From Neocallimastix lanati (nom. inval.) (taxonomy: Eukaryota > Neocallimastigomycota > Neocallimastigomycetes > Neocallimastigales > Neocallimastigaceae), in the NCBI GenBank assembly GCA_016946835.1, contig JACVTC010000058.1, forward strand, positions 215,001-277,000: DNA of 62,000 bases, written 5' to 3'. Both the position numbers and the translations under genes were made by a program. Positions 1 to 11,822 of the stretch are shown in pieces (the first letter of the stretch is position 1; each line of letters opens with the position of its first letter). The notes below the pieces were generated by a model. The model did no database searches, was not told the origin of the DNA, and was given only the letters and a program-made list of their open reading frames with translations.

Positions 1-569
1 AAGGTTGATTAAATAATTAAATGTATTAAATTTTTATATTATCAATGATAATAATTTTTTTATAAAATGAAATAATAATAATCAAAGTAAAATTTTATAT
101 ATTATAATATATTATTATAACACATTTATGAATAAAAAAATTTTTTTATCGTTCAATACAAATATAAATTCTTAAAATATCTATAAATTATATATTTATA
201 TATATATTTGGTGGTATATTATCTTTAAAATTGTTTTATTAACTATGTCATTAATATTTTTTAATAATTGTTAAATTTTATATATACATATTTATAAATA
301 GAAAATATTTCATTTCATTTATATTAAAATATATAATTTTTTTAATATTTTACTTTTATTGTAATTTATACATTTGATATAAATATGTATTAAAAAAAAA
401 ATAATATTGATATTTAAATTAAATTTTTAATATTTTTTTTTTATATTGTTTCTCACAATTTTTTTTTAATTATTTTATTTTACTTTATTATTTTTATTAT
501 TTTTTTTTTTATTTTTTTTTTTATTTTTTATTAGAGAAAGATAAAAGAAAAGAAAATATATATATATTA

Positions 570-603
<34 letters not shown>

Positions 604-1546
604 TAAATTATATTCATAATTTTTAATTTATTTTATTTACTTTTTCATTGTTTCATGTCTTTTCTTTATAATTTAAATAATTATTAACAATTTAATATAA
701 CACAAAAATGTAACATAAAAAAAAAAAAAAAAGAAAAAAAAATATTAAAATAAAAAAATTATGAACCATTAGTATAAACTTTATTAATTAATAAAATTGA
801 AATTCAAAGTTTAGAAAATTAAATTAATTGAATATTTAAATTATCTATAAATTAATTATTAATATTTATATATTGGTTCTAATATTAAATCTGTCTAAAT
901 GTCTAAATATACTAGTATTATCGTTTTTCTATATGACAATCATTAATATTATAGAAAAATAATATAATAAAATAATAAAATAATTTTTTTTTTCTATTCA
1001 TTTACTTATATTTAAAAATTAGTAATTATTAATATCAAAGATAAAAGAAATAATTCTATATTTATATTAAAAATAGTAATTTAATTATACACAAATTAAG
1101 AATGTTGTATTTCTATATATGGCTTTATATAAATTTTTTATTTATTTATTTTTTCTTAAAAAAAAAGTTTTTTTCTTTTCTAAAACTTTAACTTAAATAT
1201 TTTATTTTTAAAGAATATAAAGAATATTTTATTTATATATTTATTTTAAGGATATATAAAACATTTAATTTTAATTTTTATATTATTATAATATACATTT
1301 TTTTTAAAAGAATATTTTATTTTTAAGAATATTTATATTTTTTTTTTATAGTTCTAAGAATATTTGAATTTTTTTTTTTTTTTTTTAATATTTTTTAGAA
1401 TATTTAAAAATATTTTTTATATATATTTTAAATATATAACCTTTTTAGTCTTTAAATTCTTTTTTTTTTAATAAAAAATTTAAATACATACATTACATTT
1501 TATAAATTTAAGAATACTTTATTTATATACATATATATATATATAA
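1..1546. other. Gene-free AT-rich stretch
   Basis: I see no gene here. The stretch is A/T homopolymer runs (for example T-runs near 570-598 and 1371-1386) and AT dinucleotide tracts. No long open frame, RNA gene or recognisable element is visible. Confidence 0.6.
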
Positions 1547-2026
1547 TGTAAAAAGCCTGTGGTATATGGAAATAAATTGATTGAGACACAAAAAAGGATG
1601 TCGGAACCTGTTACTCGTGCTGAAAGAAGTAAGGTTATGTCTGTTGATGAGTTTTTAAAGAGTACGGAAAGTGAAACTCAAAAATATGAGAGTGTAGTGT
1701 TTATACATGTGATGATTGACGAAAATTTTGCTGCAAATTTTGTTTAGAAGTTAAGAGATTCAGTGAATTTAACATTTAATTATTGTATATGTATTGGAGA
1801 AACCACATATAAGGACTTGTTTGTGTCTACTGACGTTGCAAATTTACAAATGAACTCGTATGGGCTAATAAATGATGAAGCTGCATATATAGTGTGCAAT
1901 TTATATCCTTGGACGCTAAATTCGGTGACGTTTATAAATGAAAGTTATGGTGATAGAAAATTAGTCAACGATATAGTTAAGCAAGAGAGTTCATTGCCTC
2001 TGAGCATACTCGCATTTGATTAATGG
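1547..2026 (+). pseudogene. Unidentified coding relic, about 158 codons with one in-frame TAG
   Basis: A single frame runs from just after a TAA (1544-1546) to a TAA at about 2021-2023, broken only by a TAG at 1745-1747. Base composition is much richer in G and C than the flanks, and codons such as GAG, GTG and ACG are frequent, so this was protein-coding. The reading includes KLIETQKRMSEPVTRAERSK and, after the TAG, KLRDSVNLTFNYC and VCNLYPWTLNSV. There is no good ATG at the left edge: the frame starts next to AAAAAGCC, so it could be a 3' exon or a 5'-truncated copy. T-rich DNA with a late ATAAA-like signal follows, resembling a 3' UTR. I do not recognise the family. A retroelement protein fragment or a dying host gene are both possible. 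Confidence 0.45.
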
Positions 2027-2731
2027 AATTATATGATTAAATTATTTTGGTGAAAGCTTAGTTTTTTTGGCTCTTCATGTTGTATAATGTATTAAAACAT
2101 TTCTTGTGTTGTATTTCTCTTGATTGCTTCAAAAATAAAATATTTTAAATAATGTAATAATAAAGAGTAAAATATATAAATAAATAAATCATATTTATAA
2201 ATTTATAAATATATATATATATTAATTATTTTAATTTTTTATTAAACAGAAAAATTAAATTTTGGAAATATAAAGTACTAAATAATTTAATTTTTAAAAA
2301 ATTAATAAATTTTATAAAATAAATTTTATTAATAAAACTATTAATTAAAAAGAAATAATAATAACTAATGATTTATAAAAAATTTTTTCATATTTCCAAA
2401 TTAGGTATTCTTATAAATTTCTGTTGTAAAATAATCACTTTTATTCATTAAATATTAATTATTACACTTAAATTTTTCTTTACATAAATTTTTCATATAT
2501 AATCTAATTTATTTAAATTATAATTTTATTCACTTATTTATTTTCTATTACTAAATTTTTGTTTATTATTAAATTATTTTTGTCTTATAAAATATTATAA
2601 ATATAAGTTATTATTAATTAACTATATTACATTAAAATAAGTTAGAATATTATACTTAATTTCTAATACTCTCTCGTAAGCTTAATTATCTCATAATTTG
2701 ACAAAACTTCATTCTTTTAAGTACCATCAGG
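2024..2731. other. AT-rich spacer
   Basis: The first 130 bases look like the 3' UTR of the preceding relic (CTCTTCATGTTGTATAATG, later AATAAAA). The rest is plain AT-rich DNA up to the GAATGTATTGCATTTCGG repeat end at 2732. No gene is seen. Confidence 0.4.
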
Positions 2732-3350
2732 GAATGTATTGCATTTCGGAACGTGGCGTATAAATAAAGATTTAATTCATAATTTAACGCCCCTCATTTT
2801 TTTTAAATAATTGCAAATGAATAAATAAACAAATAAAATTAGAAACAAATATAAATTGGTTAATTTTTTTTTTTTTTTTTTTAATTTAAACAAAAAAAAA
2901 ATTTCTCATAAACACTATTAATTGTTAACATTAAAAAAAAAAAAAAAAATATTAATAAAAAATTAAATAAATAAATAATAAATTATAAAAACTTAAATTT
3001 ATTTTATTTTTAATCATTAAAAAATGGAGAAAATTCCAAAACAATTGAAAAAAAGTGATACAAATAGAGGAAAGGAACAAATTATTATGAATAAAAAGTA
3101 TAAATATAATTTATATCTTTTAAATTAAATATTATTAAATATTTTATTATTATTTTAACAAAAATATTAAAATATCTTTAAAATTAAATATTATTAAATA
3201 TTTTATGATTATTTTAATAAAAAATATTTAAATATATCTTTAAAATTAAATATTATTAAATATTATTTTAACTAAAAGTGTTAAAATATTTATTTATAAT
3301 TAATTATTATTAATTATTTTATTATTATTTTAACAAAAATATATATTTTC
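2732..3350 (+). repeat. Diverged dispersed repeat, copy R1, with Mutator-like end
   Basis: This starts with GAATGTATTGCATTTCGG, the end motif shared with the element ends at 34409, 35811, 27343 and 28338. It aligns collinearly with the DNA from 7066 on: both carry AACGCCCCTCA or TCGCCCTACA, then TTTAAATAATTG, a T-run, TCATAAACAC, a TTTTATTTTTAA-CATTAAAAA block, GGA-AAATTCC and repeated AAATTAAATATTATTAAATA. By eye identity is around 75% with indels. No matching inverted end lies to the right, so this is a one-ended or decayed copy. Confidence 0.6.
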
Positions 3351-3369
3351 ATTTGTATTTGAATTTAGA

Positions 3370-5547
3370 ATATCATTGTTATTTATAAATTGAAGTATCT
3401 AGTTGTTTATTACTAACATTTTCATTATCATATGTATTATGTTTCTTATTTAAATAATTTATATCTCTTAGATTATTATTTTAATTATTACCAGAAAAAT
3501 TAGTGTATTTATTTAAATTATTATTTGTATTATTATCTTTATTATTATTTATAAAATAATATATTTTTTCATTCTCTACTAAATTAATTTTATTTTTAAC
3601 ATTATATTGATTATTTCTATAATTTGAAATAGTATGTTGTGTATTATATTGATTAATATTATTATTTATAATGTTATAAACAGCTTTTTTATAATTGGTA
3701 TTATTATTTTAATTAGGATTGTTATTTGAATAATCTCTATTAGCATTATTGCCGTCATTAATAATATTGTCATGATTACTATTATCATTATAATAATTAA
3801 TATTATTGTCATGTACATTATCTTCCTTTAATTTCATAAAATGGAATTAAACTTTAATATTCAGGAGGAGATATCATAAAGAATAGAATTATTAATACCA
3901 CTATGTGGAATACGATTATTAATAAAATTAATAGTGTTTATGGCATCTTCCCAAAAGGCATGATTTAATTTTACTTCTTCTAAAATAGCTAATGCCTTTT
4001 GGATTAATTTATCACGTAATCTTTGAATCCTACCATTTTGCTGCCGTGAATAAGGAATGGAAAATTCATGTACAATGCCATTATTATTACAGAATTCCTC
4101 AAAGGTGCTATTCCTAAATTCAATATTATTGTCTGTACCAAGATATTTGATTGTTTTATTAAAAATATTTTTTTACTTTATTATATCATGAAATAAATTT
4201 ATTGAATACTTCACTCTTTGATTTTAGACAAATAATCCACCCAAATCTTGAATAATCGTCCAAAACTAATATGAAATACCTGTTTCCTCATATTGATTCT
4301 TTATTTATAGTTACCGTGTCCATGTAAATTCTTTCGAAAGGTTATTTTGCTCTATTATTATTTTGTTTAAATGGAAAATCTTTTAATTTTGCTTTGGTAT
4401 ATATTTCACATGGTTGTTTGGTGTTTATTTTTGTTAATATTTTTCTTAAGTTATTTATGTTGAAGTGGTCAAGACGTTTATACCACAAGTATAAACTTTC
4501 ACTATCTTCATAGGCTATATAATTGCATACACCATTATTTCTTGGAAAAGTAATTTTTCTTCTTGACGTCCAAATTGCATAAGTTTTAGTATCATTGGAA
4601 CAAGCTGTACATATCTTATTATTATTTTTATTATAAATTGAATCATGATTTTAATTATCATTATTGAAAAATATCGTTTTAAAGTGATTATTTATTAAAC
4701 AATCCACAAACATTAGATTTCTTTTGAACTCTGAAATGAAGAGAACATTTTTTATTGAAATTTTATTATCCTTGATATATATCCATTAAATTCACCTATA
4801 TACTTTAAATTTACATAACCAGAGTTAGCAAAAAAAAATTTTTTTTATTGAAATCTCTTTTGTTGTTATCTAGTAGATTCAAATTTCATCTCCTGTCACA
4901 TGGTATATAGTACCAGAATCCAAAGTTCATAGAAAATTTTAAGGCTAGCACCATAAATTTTATTTGTATCTTCACACCTGATAGGTGTATTATTAATAAA
5001 ATGATTTTTTCTATTAAAGGTAAGTATAAATATATTACTATATGAATCAATATTGATTTATTATTATCTTCAAAAAAATGATTCATATGTTCATCTTTGT
5101 ATTCTTCATTAACTTGTGTATTTAGTGACATGCCTCACTTTATTTTAATCTTTGTTATTATTTTTTTTGTGGTTATCTTCATTATTCTTTTTGTATCTAC
5201 TGTTCAGAAGAATAGTGACCTTTTTTTCCACAATTTCAACATACTTTTGAATTTTTATCTTGTTTTCTGAGTTTAATTTGATAATTTTTATTTCTAAAAT
5301 GCTTTTTATTATATTTAAAATAATTACTTTTATGTAATTTATTAAAATTTGATTTGATATAGTTTTCATTATTTTTTATATCATTAGAATATATATTGAC
5401 CTTTCTCAATGGATTTTTAGTTTCAGTAAACAAGTTATCAAGGTTACTAAGTTGACTGTTCGAACTATTTTTTAATCTTCTTTTAGTAAGTTTTATGAGC
5501 CTTTGGTTTATTTTAAAATGTAATTCAGAAAACTTATCGGATGTACC
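3370..5547 (-). pseudogene. Ty1/copia retrotransposon relic (gag-protease-integrase part)
   Basis: Read on the minus strand, copia domains appear in the right order but in several frames with stops. From 5547 an open frame leads to a CCHC knuckle at about 5205-5245, with the second knuckle codon mutated to a stop (C, stop, NCGKKGH). The protease active site LDSGTIYHVTGDE is at about 4885-4925. KNVLFISEFKRNLMFVD follows at about 4690-4750, the GAG-pre-integrase motif LYLWYKRLDHFNI at about 4450-4500, and integrase RYFILVLDDYSRFGWI at about 4240-4290, then GTDNNIEFRN and HEFSIPYSRQQNGRIQRLRD at about 4020-4140. An Asn-rich linker lies at 3370-3840. Reverse transcriptase and RNase H are missing. 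The catalytic Glu expected in the QQNG..E motif is Gln here. The element is dead. Confidence 0.85.
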
Positions 5548-5850
5548 TTAAATTAAATAAATATTTTATATAATATTAAATAAATTATTAATTATATTTA
5601 AGTATAGGAATGTTATATATGTTAAATAAAGATTATATTAATTATAACTTAACTAAGAAAATATAATTATTTTTAACTAAATAATTATATATTCTTAAAA
5701 CAAAATGTTAAGATTCATAATTATTTTAATGGATTACAACAATAGCACTTTCAAAAATAATATACACATATAAAATATTATTATTTAATTATTGGTATTT
5801 ATTTATTTACTTTACATAGATTATAAGATTATATATGATTATTATAATGA

Positions 5851-5888
<38 letters not shown>

Positions 5889-6180
5889 TATTATAAAAAT
5901 AAAAATTATTATAAAGAATTACTACTTAAAGAAAATATTCTTCGAAAAATAACTAAAAAATTTTACATGTTTTTATTAATTATAACAATTAAATAAAATT
6001 AAAATAAATTATTATTACACAAAAAATTTTATTATTCAAATAAGAAATTCAATAATTAAAATTTAAGTTTTGTAGAATTTTTTATTTTATATTTAAATAA
6101 TTAGTTTTATTAATATTAATACTAATAATTAATATTTTTGTTTTAATTTAATTAGTTTTGGTTATGGTTATTGAAGAATT
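5548..6180. other. AT-rich spacer between two retroelement relics
   Basis: This holds homopolymer DNA, including an A-run of about 35 bases at 5850-5885. I see no open frame and no convincing LTR for either neighbour. Confidence 0.5.
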
Positions 6181-6189
6181 ATCTTTTTA

Positions 6190-7065
6190 GGACATGTGAT
6201 CCTTCATCCCATCTACTACTCGAAAACACTCCGTAAAGCTGAAGTGAATTATATTCTATTACAGAGAATGAATTATTAGCCATTAAGACTGAATTCATAG
6301 AATGACGACACAGCCGATGCCCTCTCAAGAGCTGAAACTGAAAAAATTTTGGTGAAATAGATTGCTAAGACCGGACCAGATGGTAAGATTTAATGAAGTT
6401 GATGGAGAAACCAGCTACTTAGCTTTAGCTATCAACTTTGTAAACGATATATCAAGCAGGCCAACCGACAAAATAAGATGGCACAAGAGATAATCAAGAA
6501 CTTAGTTGAGAGCAATAGAAATAACTGCAACAAGAAGCATTGGCTAGAAGCAGATGGTCTTCTAGTTAGAAAAGAAAACCCAGAGTAAGTATACATACCC
6601 ATATTACTTAGAAAAACACTAATACAATTAAACCACAACTCGGAATACGCCGGCCACTTAGGAAATGATAAAACAACAGACTTAGTTACTCGTAATTTAT
6701 ACTGGCCAAAAATGAGAAAAGATATTTCATGCTACGTTAAAGATTGTAAAATTTGTGCTACTCAGAAGGATGAAAGACACAAAGAATTTTGGACCACAGT
6801 GAGGATACCAATTGCTAAATTACCATGGCAAAAAGTACAACTAAATTTCATTAATGGACTTGCCAGTAAAGAGTAAGGCAAGAACAGCAAATGGGGTATT
6901 CATGGGAAACAAAAAGGACTGGTTGCATTTTGGTGTGCTGTGATAAACTAACCAAAATGATTCACCTATGGGTATTTAAACATGTGCCTAATGCGATAGA
7001 GACAGCTGAAGTGTTCCTGAGAGATATATTTAGACACCACGGATTCCCAAAAGTAATAACAGCAG
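6190..7065 (+). pseudogene. Ty3/gypsy retrotransposon pol relic (RNase H end and integrase)
   Basis: Frameshifted plus-strand pieces read as Ty3/gypsy pol. YSKTLRKAEVNY then SITENELLAIKTEF (about 6215-6295) matches the RNase H motif, and ADALSRAETEK at about 6311-6345 matches the RNase H to integrase junction; the DNA between is deleted. The integrase zinc-binding domain follows at about 6625-6770 with HNSEYAGH and CKIC (HHCC type), preceded by WLEADGLLVRKENP. PWQKVQLNFINGL (about 6825-6860) is the start of the catalytic core, with Asn where the first catalytic Asp is expected. GCILVCCDKLTKMIHLWVF and IFRHHGFPKVITAG (6920-7062) continue the core in a shifted frame. The relic is cut off at 7065-7066, where repeat copy R2 begins. 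Confidence 0.87.
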
Positions 7066-7560
7066 GAATATGTTGCATTTTGGATCATTTCATTTCAGAA
7101 AGTAATTTATAAATAAAAATTTAAATCGTAATTTATCGCCCTACATTTTTAATTTTTTTTTAAATAATTGTAAATAAATAAATAAATAAAACTAGAAATA
7201 AATATAAATGGATTTTTTTTTTTCTTTTAAATTTAAAACATCAAAAAAATTTTCTTCATAAACACTTTATTTATAATTGTTACTTTTAAAAAAAAAATAA
7301 ATTAAATAAAATTAATAATAAAAATTTAAATTACATAAATAAATAATAATTTAAAAAAATTAAATATGTTTTATTTTTAACCATTAAAAATTGGAAAATT
7401 TCCAAAAAATTAAAAAAAGTGAAACATATAAAGCATGAAAGCAAATTATTATAAATAAAATATATACATATAATTTATTTTTAAAATTAAATATTATTAA
7501 ATACTATTTTATTATTATTTTAACAAAAAAATATTAAAATATATTTTTAAAGTATATTCA
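7066..7560 (+). repeat. Diverged dispersed repeat, copy R2, inserted in the gypsy integrase
   Basis: This begins GAATATGTTGCATTTTGG followed by TCATTTCAGAAAGT, the same subunits as in the inverted ends at 27343 and 28338. It is collinear with copy R1 for about 490 bases. It interrupts the gypsy integrase frame just before the expected second catalytic Asp region, so it arrived after, or recombined with, that element. Confidence 0.6.
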
Positions 7561-7690
7561 ATTGCCATGGGAGCTAGTACGTATCTCATTGGGTTAGTTT
7601 ATACTGGACTCGCTTCAAAGGGAAGAGGGTGGTACACATCGGACTCGCTTCAAAGGGACTGAAAATAAGGGTGGTACACATCGGAAGAAA
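7561..7690. repeat. GC-richer island with a 35-bp tandem duplication
   Basis: About 45% G+C in a 15% background. GGACTCGCTTCAAAGGGA starts at 7606 and again at 7641, and GGGTGGTACACATCGG follows each copy (7 extra bases in the second). The upstream part reads GCCATGGGAGCTAGTACG. One frame is open for about 32 codons but is interrupted. It does not fold as a tRNA that I can recognise. It could be the remnant of a retroelement untranslated region or of a structured RNA gene. Confidence 0.5.
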
Positions 7691-9726
7691 AAAAAATTGT
7701 TATTAGTGCTAATTATTTTTAATTTCCATTGTCATAATTATTTTAATTAATGGAAAATTAAAAAAAAAAAAAAAATTTCTTTTGGTAATAATAAATTTAG
7801 AATAATTTAATTAAAATATTAAAATATTAAATTTTAAAATTTTATAGTAATAGTTAAAATTATAAATAAAAACCTTATAAAATATAAAAATTTGGTATGT
7901 ATATATATATCAAATTTTTTGTCAAGATAAATCATACATATTAATTAGTGGTGGCTATTTTATTTTAATAGATTAAATATGAAAGTACCATAACTATAAA
8001 TTCAATTCTAAGTTTAAAAAATTCTTAATCCGCTTTAATTGAATTTTATTAAATTAAATATTTTTATTAAAGATGTTTAAAATACTTAATTATAACATTA
8101 TGAATAAAAAAAATATAATTATAATATATTTTTTATCTTGTTTTAAAAATGATTAAATTAATTATGTTTAAAGAAGTTTTCTTAATATGAATTCATTAAA
8201 ATGATGTTCAAAATTTTAGTATTATAACTATTCTTTATTTAATATATTTATTATAAATATTTAAATAGGAAAATTATAATCTAAATTCTAAAGGACAATA
8301 TTTATTTATTTACTTATCTATATTTATTTCTATTTATTTATTATTTATTATTATTTATTATTTATTATTTATTATTTATTATTTATTATTTATTATTTAT
8401 TATTTATTATTTATTATTTCATTATTATTCAAATTGTTCTTAAATTTTTTTGTTTGTTTTTTTATTCAATATATTTATTAGGTCTTATATATATTTATTA
8501 AGTCTTATATATATTATGAATTGGAAAAAATGTATACAAAAATGATCATATTTAACTGGTATTTTAAAACGATAATCATTTTACGCAATTTTTTTTTTTT
8601 AATGAAATTTAATTGAATAAAAACCATTTTATACATTCGATCAATATATTCCAACATATATTTAAATATAATAATTTAATTAAATATATATATTTTATTT
8701 TTCTATCCACTTAAAATTATTATAATTAAAAAAAAAAAAGAAAAGAAATAAAGTTTTTATATAACTTTTAAATTACTTATATACCGTTTTTTTTTTTTTT
8801 TTTTTTTTGTAGTACAAAAAATCAATTTATTTATTCGTTATTATTCTAAAAATAGTTTAAATTTTATTAAAGTTTATTAATGGAAATTTTATAAAAGAAC
8901 AAAATAAATTAAAAATAAAAAGAATATATTAAATAAACTTCTTTTTTTAATTACATAAAATAGATTACCAATGATCATAAAAATAAAAAATGATACTTTT
9001 TATTTAATTAAAAATTATTTTATTTAATGAAATTTAGTTTAAAATTTTGGATGGATGTAATAATAAATATAGAATAAAATTTTATATAAATAAAAAAAAA
9101 AAAATATATATATATATATACTGTTTTATTATTAAAAAATAGTTTTTATATTTTAAATTCAAATAATAATAATAATAATTAATCAATTAATCAATTAAGA
9201 TTAAAAATAAAAATATTAATAAAAATTAAAAAATAATTTTATTTTTAAATTTTTAAAATTTTTAATAAAATATCTTTAAATATGAATAAAAATAAATATA
9301 ATACTAATAATATTATTATTAATTGGTTAGCAATATTATTTAATTATGAAATAAAATTTTATTGATAAAGTAATTTATTGTTTTAATTAACCTAAATATC
9401 TATTCTATAGTATGATTATATATAAATTTATAATTATGTATATTTAATAATATCTTAAATTCTATATAATTAAAAAAAATTTTTTTTTTTTTTTTTTTGT
9501 ATTTGGTTACATATTTGATGAATAAATTCCTAACACTGCTAATATTCTATTTAGTTTAATTTTTTTTTTTATCAACTATTAATTTTTTTAATAAAAAATT
9601 ATTTTATATAATAATATAAATATATGAATAAATAAATAAAAAATTCTAATGTTATTATTTGGTATTAATTAATAAATTGTAACAATACTAATAATTATAT
9701 TCATTAAGTGGTTTATTATTTTTTTC
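7691..9726. other. AT-rich intergenic stretch with a TTATTTA microsatellite
   Basis: No gene is seen. A TTATTTA heptamer array lies at about 8331-8418. T-runs are present near 8587, 8788-8807 and 9480-9498. The right end is the 3' flank of membrane-protein gene A. Confidence 0.55.
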
Positions 9727-10858
9727 CTAATCAATATTATAATAATTATTATTATTACTAAATTTAATTATGAAATCTCCTTTTCTATTATTTTGATCAA
9801 GAAAACTAAGATGTTGTTGTTGACTTTGACTTTGGTCTTGATCTTGATAACTATTTGTAAAAGATTCACTAATATTTGTATTTTGATTTTTGTATTTTGT
9901 TTCATTTTGATTTTTATTACTATAGGTAGTTGTTGGTAGTGAAGTTTCTTCACTATAGGAAGAACTATAAATTGTTTCATTCCTTGACAGTAAAAGTAAA
10001 ATTTGATCAATAAATATCATATAGTATTGAACGTTGTTGATTGATATCTTAATTTCATCAAAGGCGAAATTTAAGTTTCGGTATTTATATATATTATAAT
10101 AATAAAACTTTATACAAATAGTAATACAAATTAGTGGTAAGAAAATTAAACTTATAATTACAGAAATATAAATTCTATATTGCGATATCGTTTTAAACTT
10201 TTTAATGAATCCTGAGGGTGAACGACCTAGAGTTTTAAGATTCTTTTTTAAAACATAATATACCGAAAAATCATAAACAAGTGATGCACAAATAATTATT
10301 AATTGAATGATCCAATACATGCAATAAAAGTCATTAATTCTTTTTCGGTTGTACATACCATTTTCATATAATTCTGTTGGACTTAATGTAAAATGAAGTA
10401 TAATCAATGTTAATTTTGTTAAATTAAATATTCCACAGGAGATATACACATACCACATCATTTTCTGACCCTTTGCTAATGCTCTTGTTCGAATTAATGG
10501 ATACCAATCTCCAACAATTTCACCAACATGCCAAAAAGCACATCCTATTTGTCTTGTTATAAACCATCTTAATGGATTCATTTCTGGTGTTGGGGATAAA
10601 AAGCTACAACTACTTTCTGAAAAAGTTTTATAAAAACTATTATTAGTGTAGTAATGAGACATTATATTTAAATCACCTAATTTATCTAAAACATCACCAA
10701 GTGCACTATATATATAGAGAGAGAGAAAAAATATATAAAATTTAAATTTTTATTTTTATTTTTATTTTTATTATTATTTTAAAAATATATATATATTGAA
10801 ATAAAAAATTCAAATTTATATACTATTTATTTTTTTGTTTCTTATAATAAATTAAATA

Positions 10859-10896
<38 letters not shown>

Positions 10897-11310
10897 ATTT
10901 ATTTATTTTATTTTATTTTATTTTATTTTATTTTATTTTATTTTATTTTATTTTTATTTTTTTTTTTTATTTTATTTTATTTTTTTAATATCTTACCGTA
11001 AAATATAATGAATTAACACAATTTTCATAATTGGTTTTTTAAAATTAAATTTATATAATATAAATATTAGTATCGTCCAGTAAAAAAAAGCAAATTGTAT
11101 TGGTTTATTAATTGCATAAGCTGATGTTCTAATATCTTCTATTATATATTCTACTTTTTGTTCGTCATCAAGGGAATTTAAATAATTTATATAACAAGTA
11201 AAGTTAGTTCCTCTACTCCTTAACCATTGGAAATATGTTGCCTCCGTTTCATTTTCAATAAAATATTTTCTTTGTGATTGTAAAGATAAGATATCATTTT
11301 CACTTAACAT
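9727..11310 (-). CDS. Multi-pass membrane protein, family copy A (two exons)
   Basis: Exon 1 is 10997-11310 (314 nt) and exon 2 is 9727-10705. The intron has donor GTAAG and acceptor TATAG, and the join gives 430 residues in frame (HYILR then ALGDVLDKLGDL). Residues 1-70 are polar with an NFT glycosylation site at 36-38 and a Cys at 39. Hydrophobic stretches lie at about 72-88 (FAFFYWTILIFILYKF), 93-106, then in exon 2 GCAFWHVGEIVGDWYPL, WYVYISCGIFNLTKLTLIIL, FYCMYWIIQLIIICASLVYD, YRIYISVIISLIFLPLICIT and YYMIFIDQILLLLS, giving six or seven spans. The C-terminal 85 residues are Ser/Asn/Gln-rich and probably cytosolic. I know no named domain that matches. It has the shortest tail and the most diverged core of the four copies. 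Function is unknown; a receptor-like or sensor role is only a guess from topology. Confidence 0.88.
10706..10996 (-). other. Intron of membrane-protein gene A (291 nt)
   Basis: The donor is CG/GTAAGATATT and the acceptor ATATATAG/TGCAC. It contains a (TTTTA)n array at about 10905-10982 and AT dinucleotides. In-frame stops occur directly after the donor, so splicing is needed to join the conserved halves. Confidence 0.85.
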
Positions 11311-11767
11311 TTATATATTTCATATATAATAGCCAAAAATGAGATAAGGCAATTATTTTAAAAAAAAATTGTATATTATAAAGGAAATTTAATGAATAAA
11401 TAAACAAAATTTATATTGTTATAATATTTTTTTTAATGTGTATAAAAATATTATAATTTTATATTTAACTATAATTTTGATTGAATGTTTATTTATTATT
11501 AAAATTTATTTTTAAATTTAAATTTAATATATAAAATAAAAAGACACTTTTTTCATTATATCAATAAAATGAAAATAATTATAATAATGGATATATAACA
11601 AATAACTACACTTTTAAAAATAGAATAGAAAAAAAAAATAATAATAAATAAATAAAATATAAAAACGAATAAAAATAAAAATATTTTTAATTTTTAATTT
11701 ATAAAATATTTAATTTTATTTTTAATTTTTCTTTAATAAAATTTTAATAGAAATTTTGTAATAATTT

Positions 11768-11822
<55 letters not shown>

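Noticed and set aside
6432-6638. A 68-codon minus-strand frame
   Set aside because: It is antisense to the gypsy RNase H to integrase region, which is clearly coding on the plus strand.
7561-7690. tRNA gene in the GC-rich island
   Set aside because: There is no B-box-like GGTTCRANYCC and no acceptor stem pairing.
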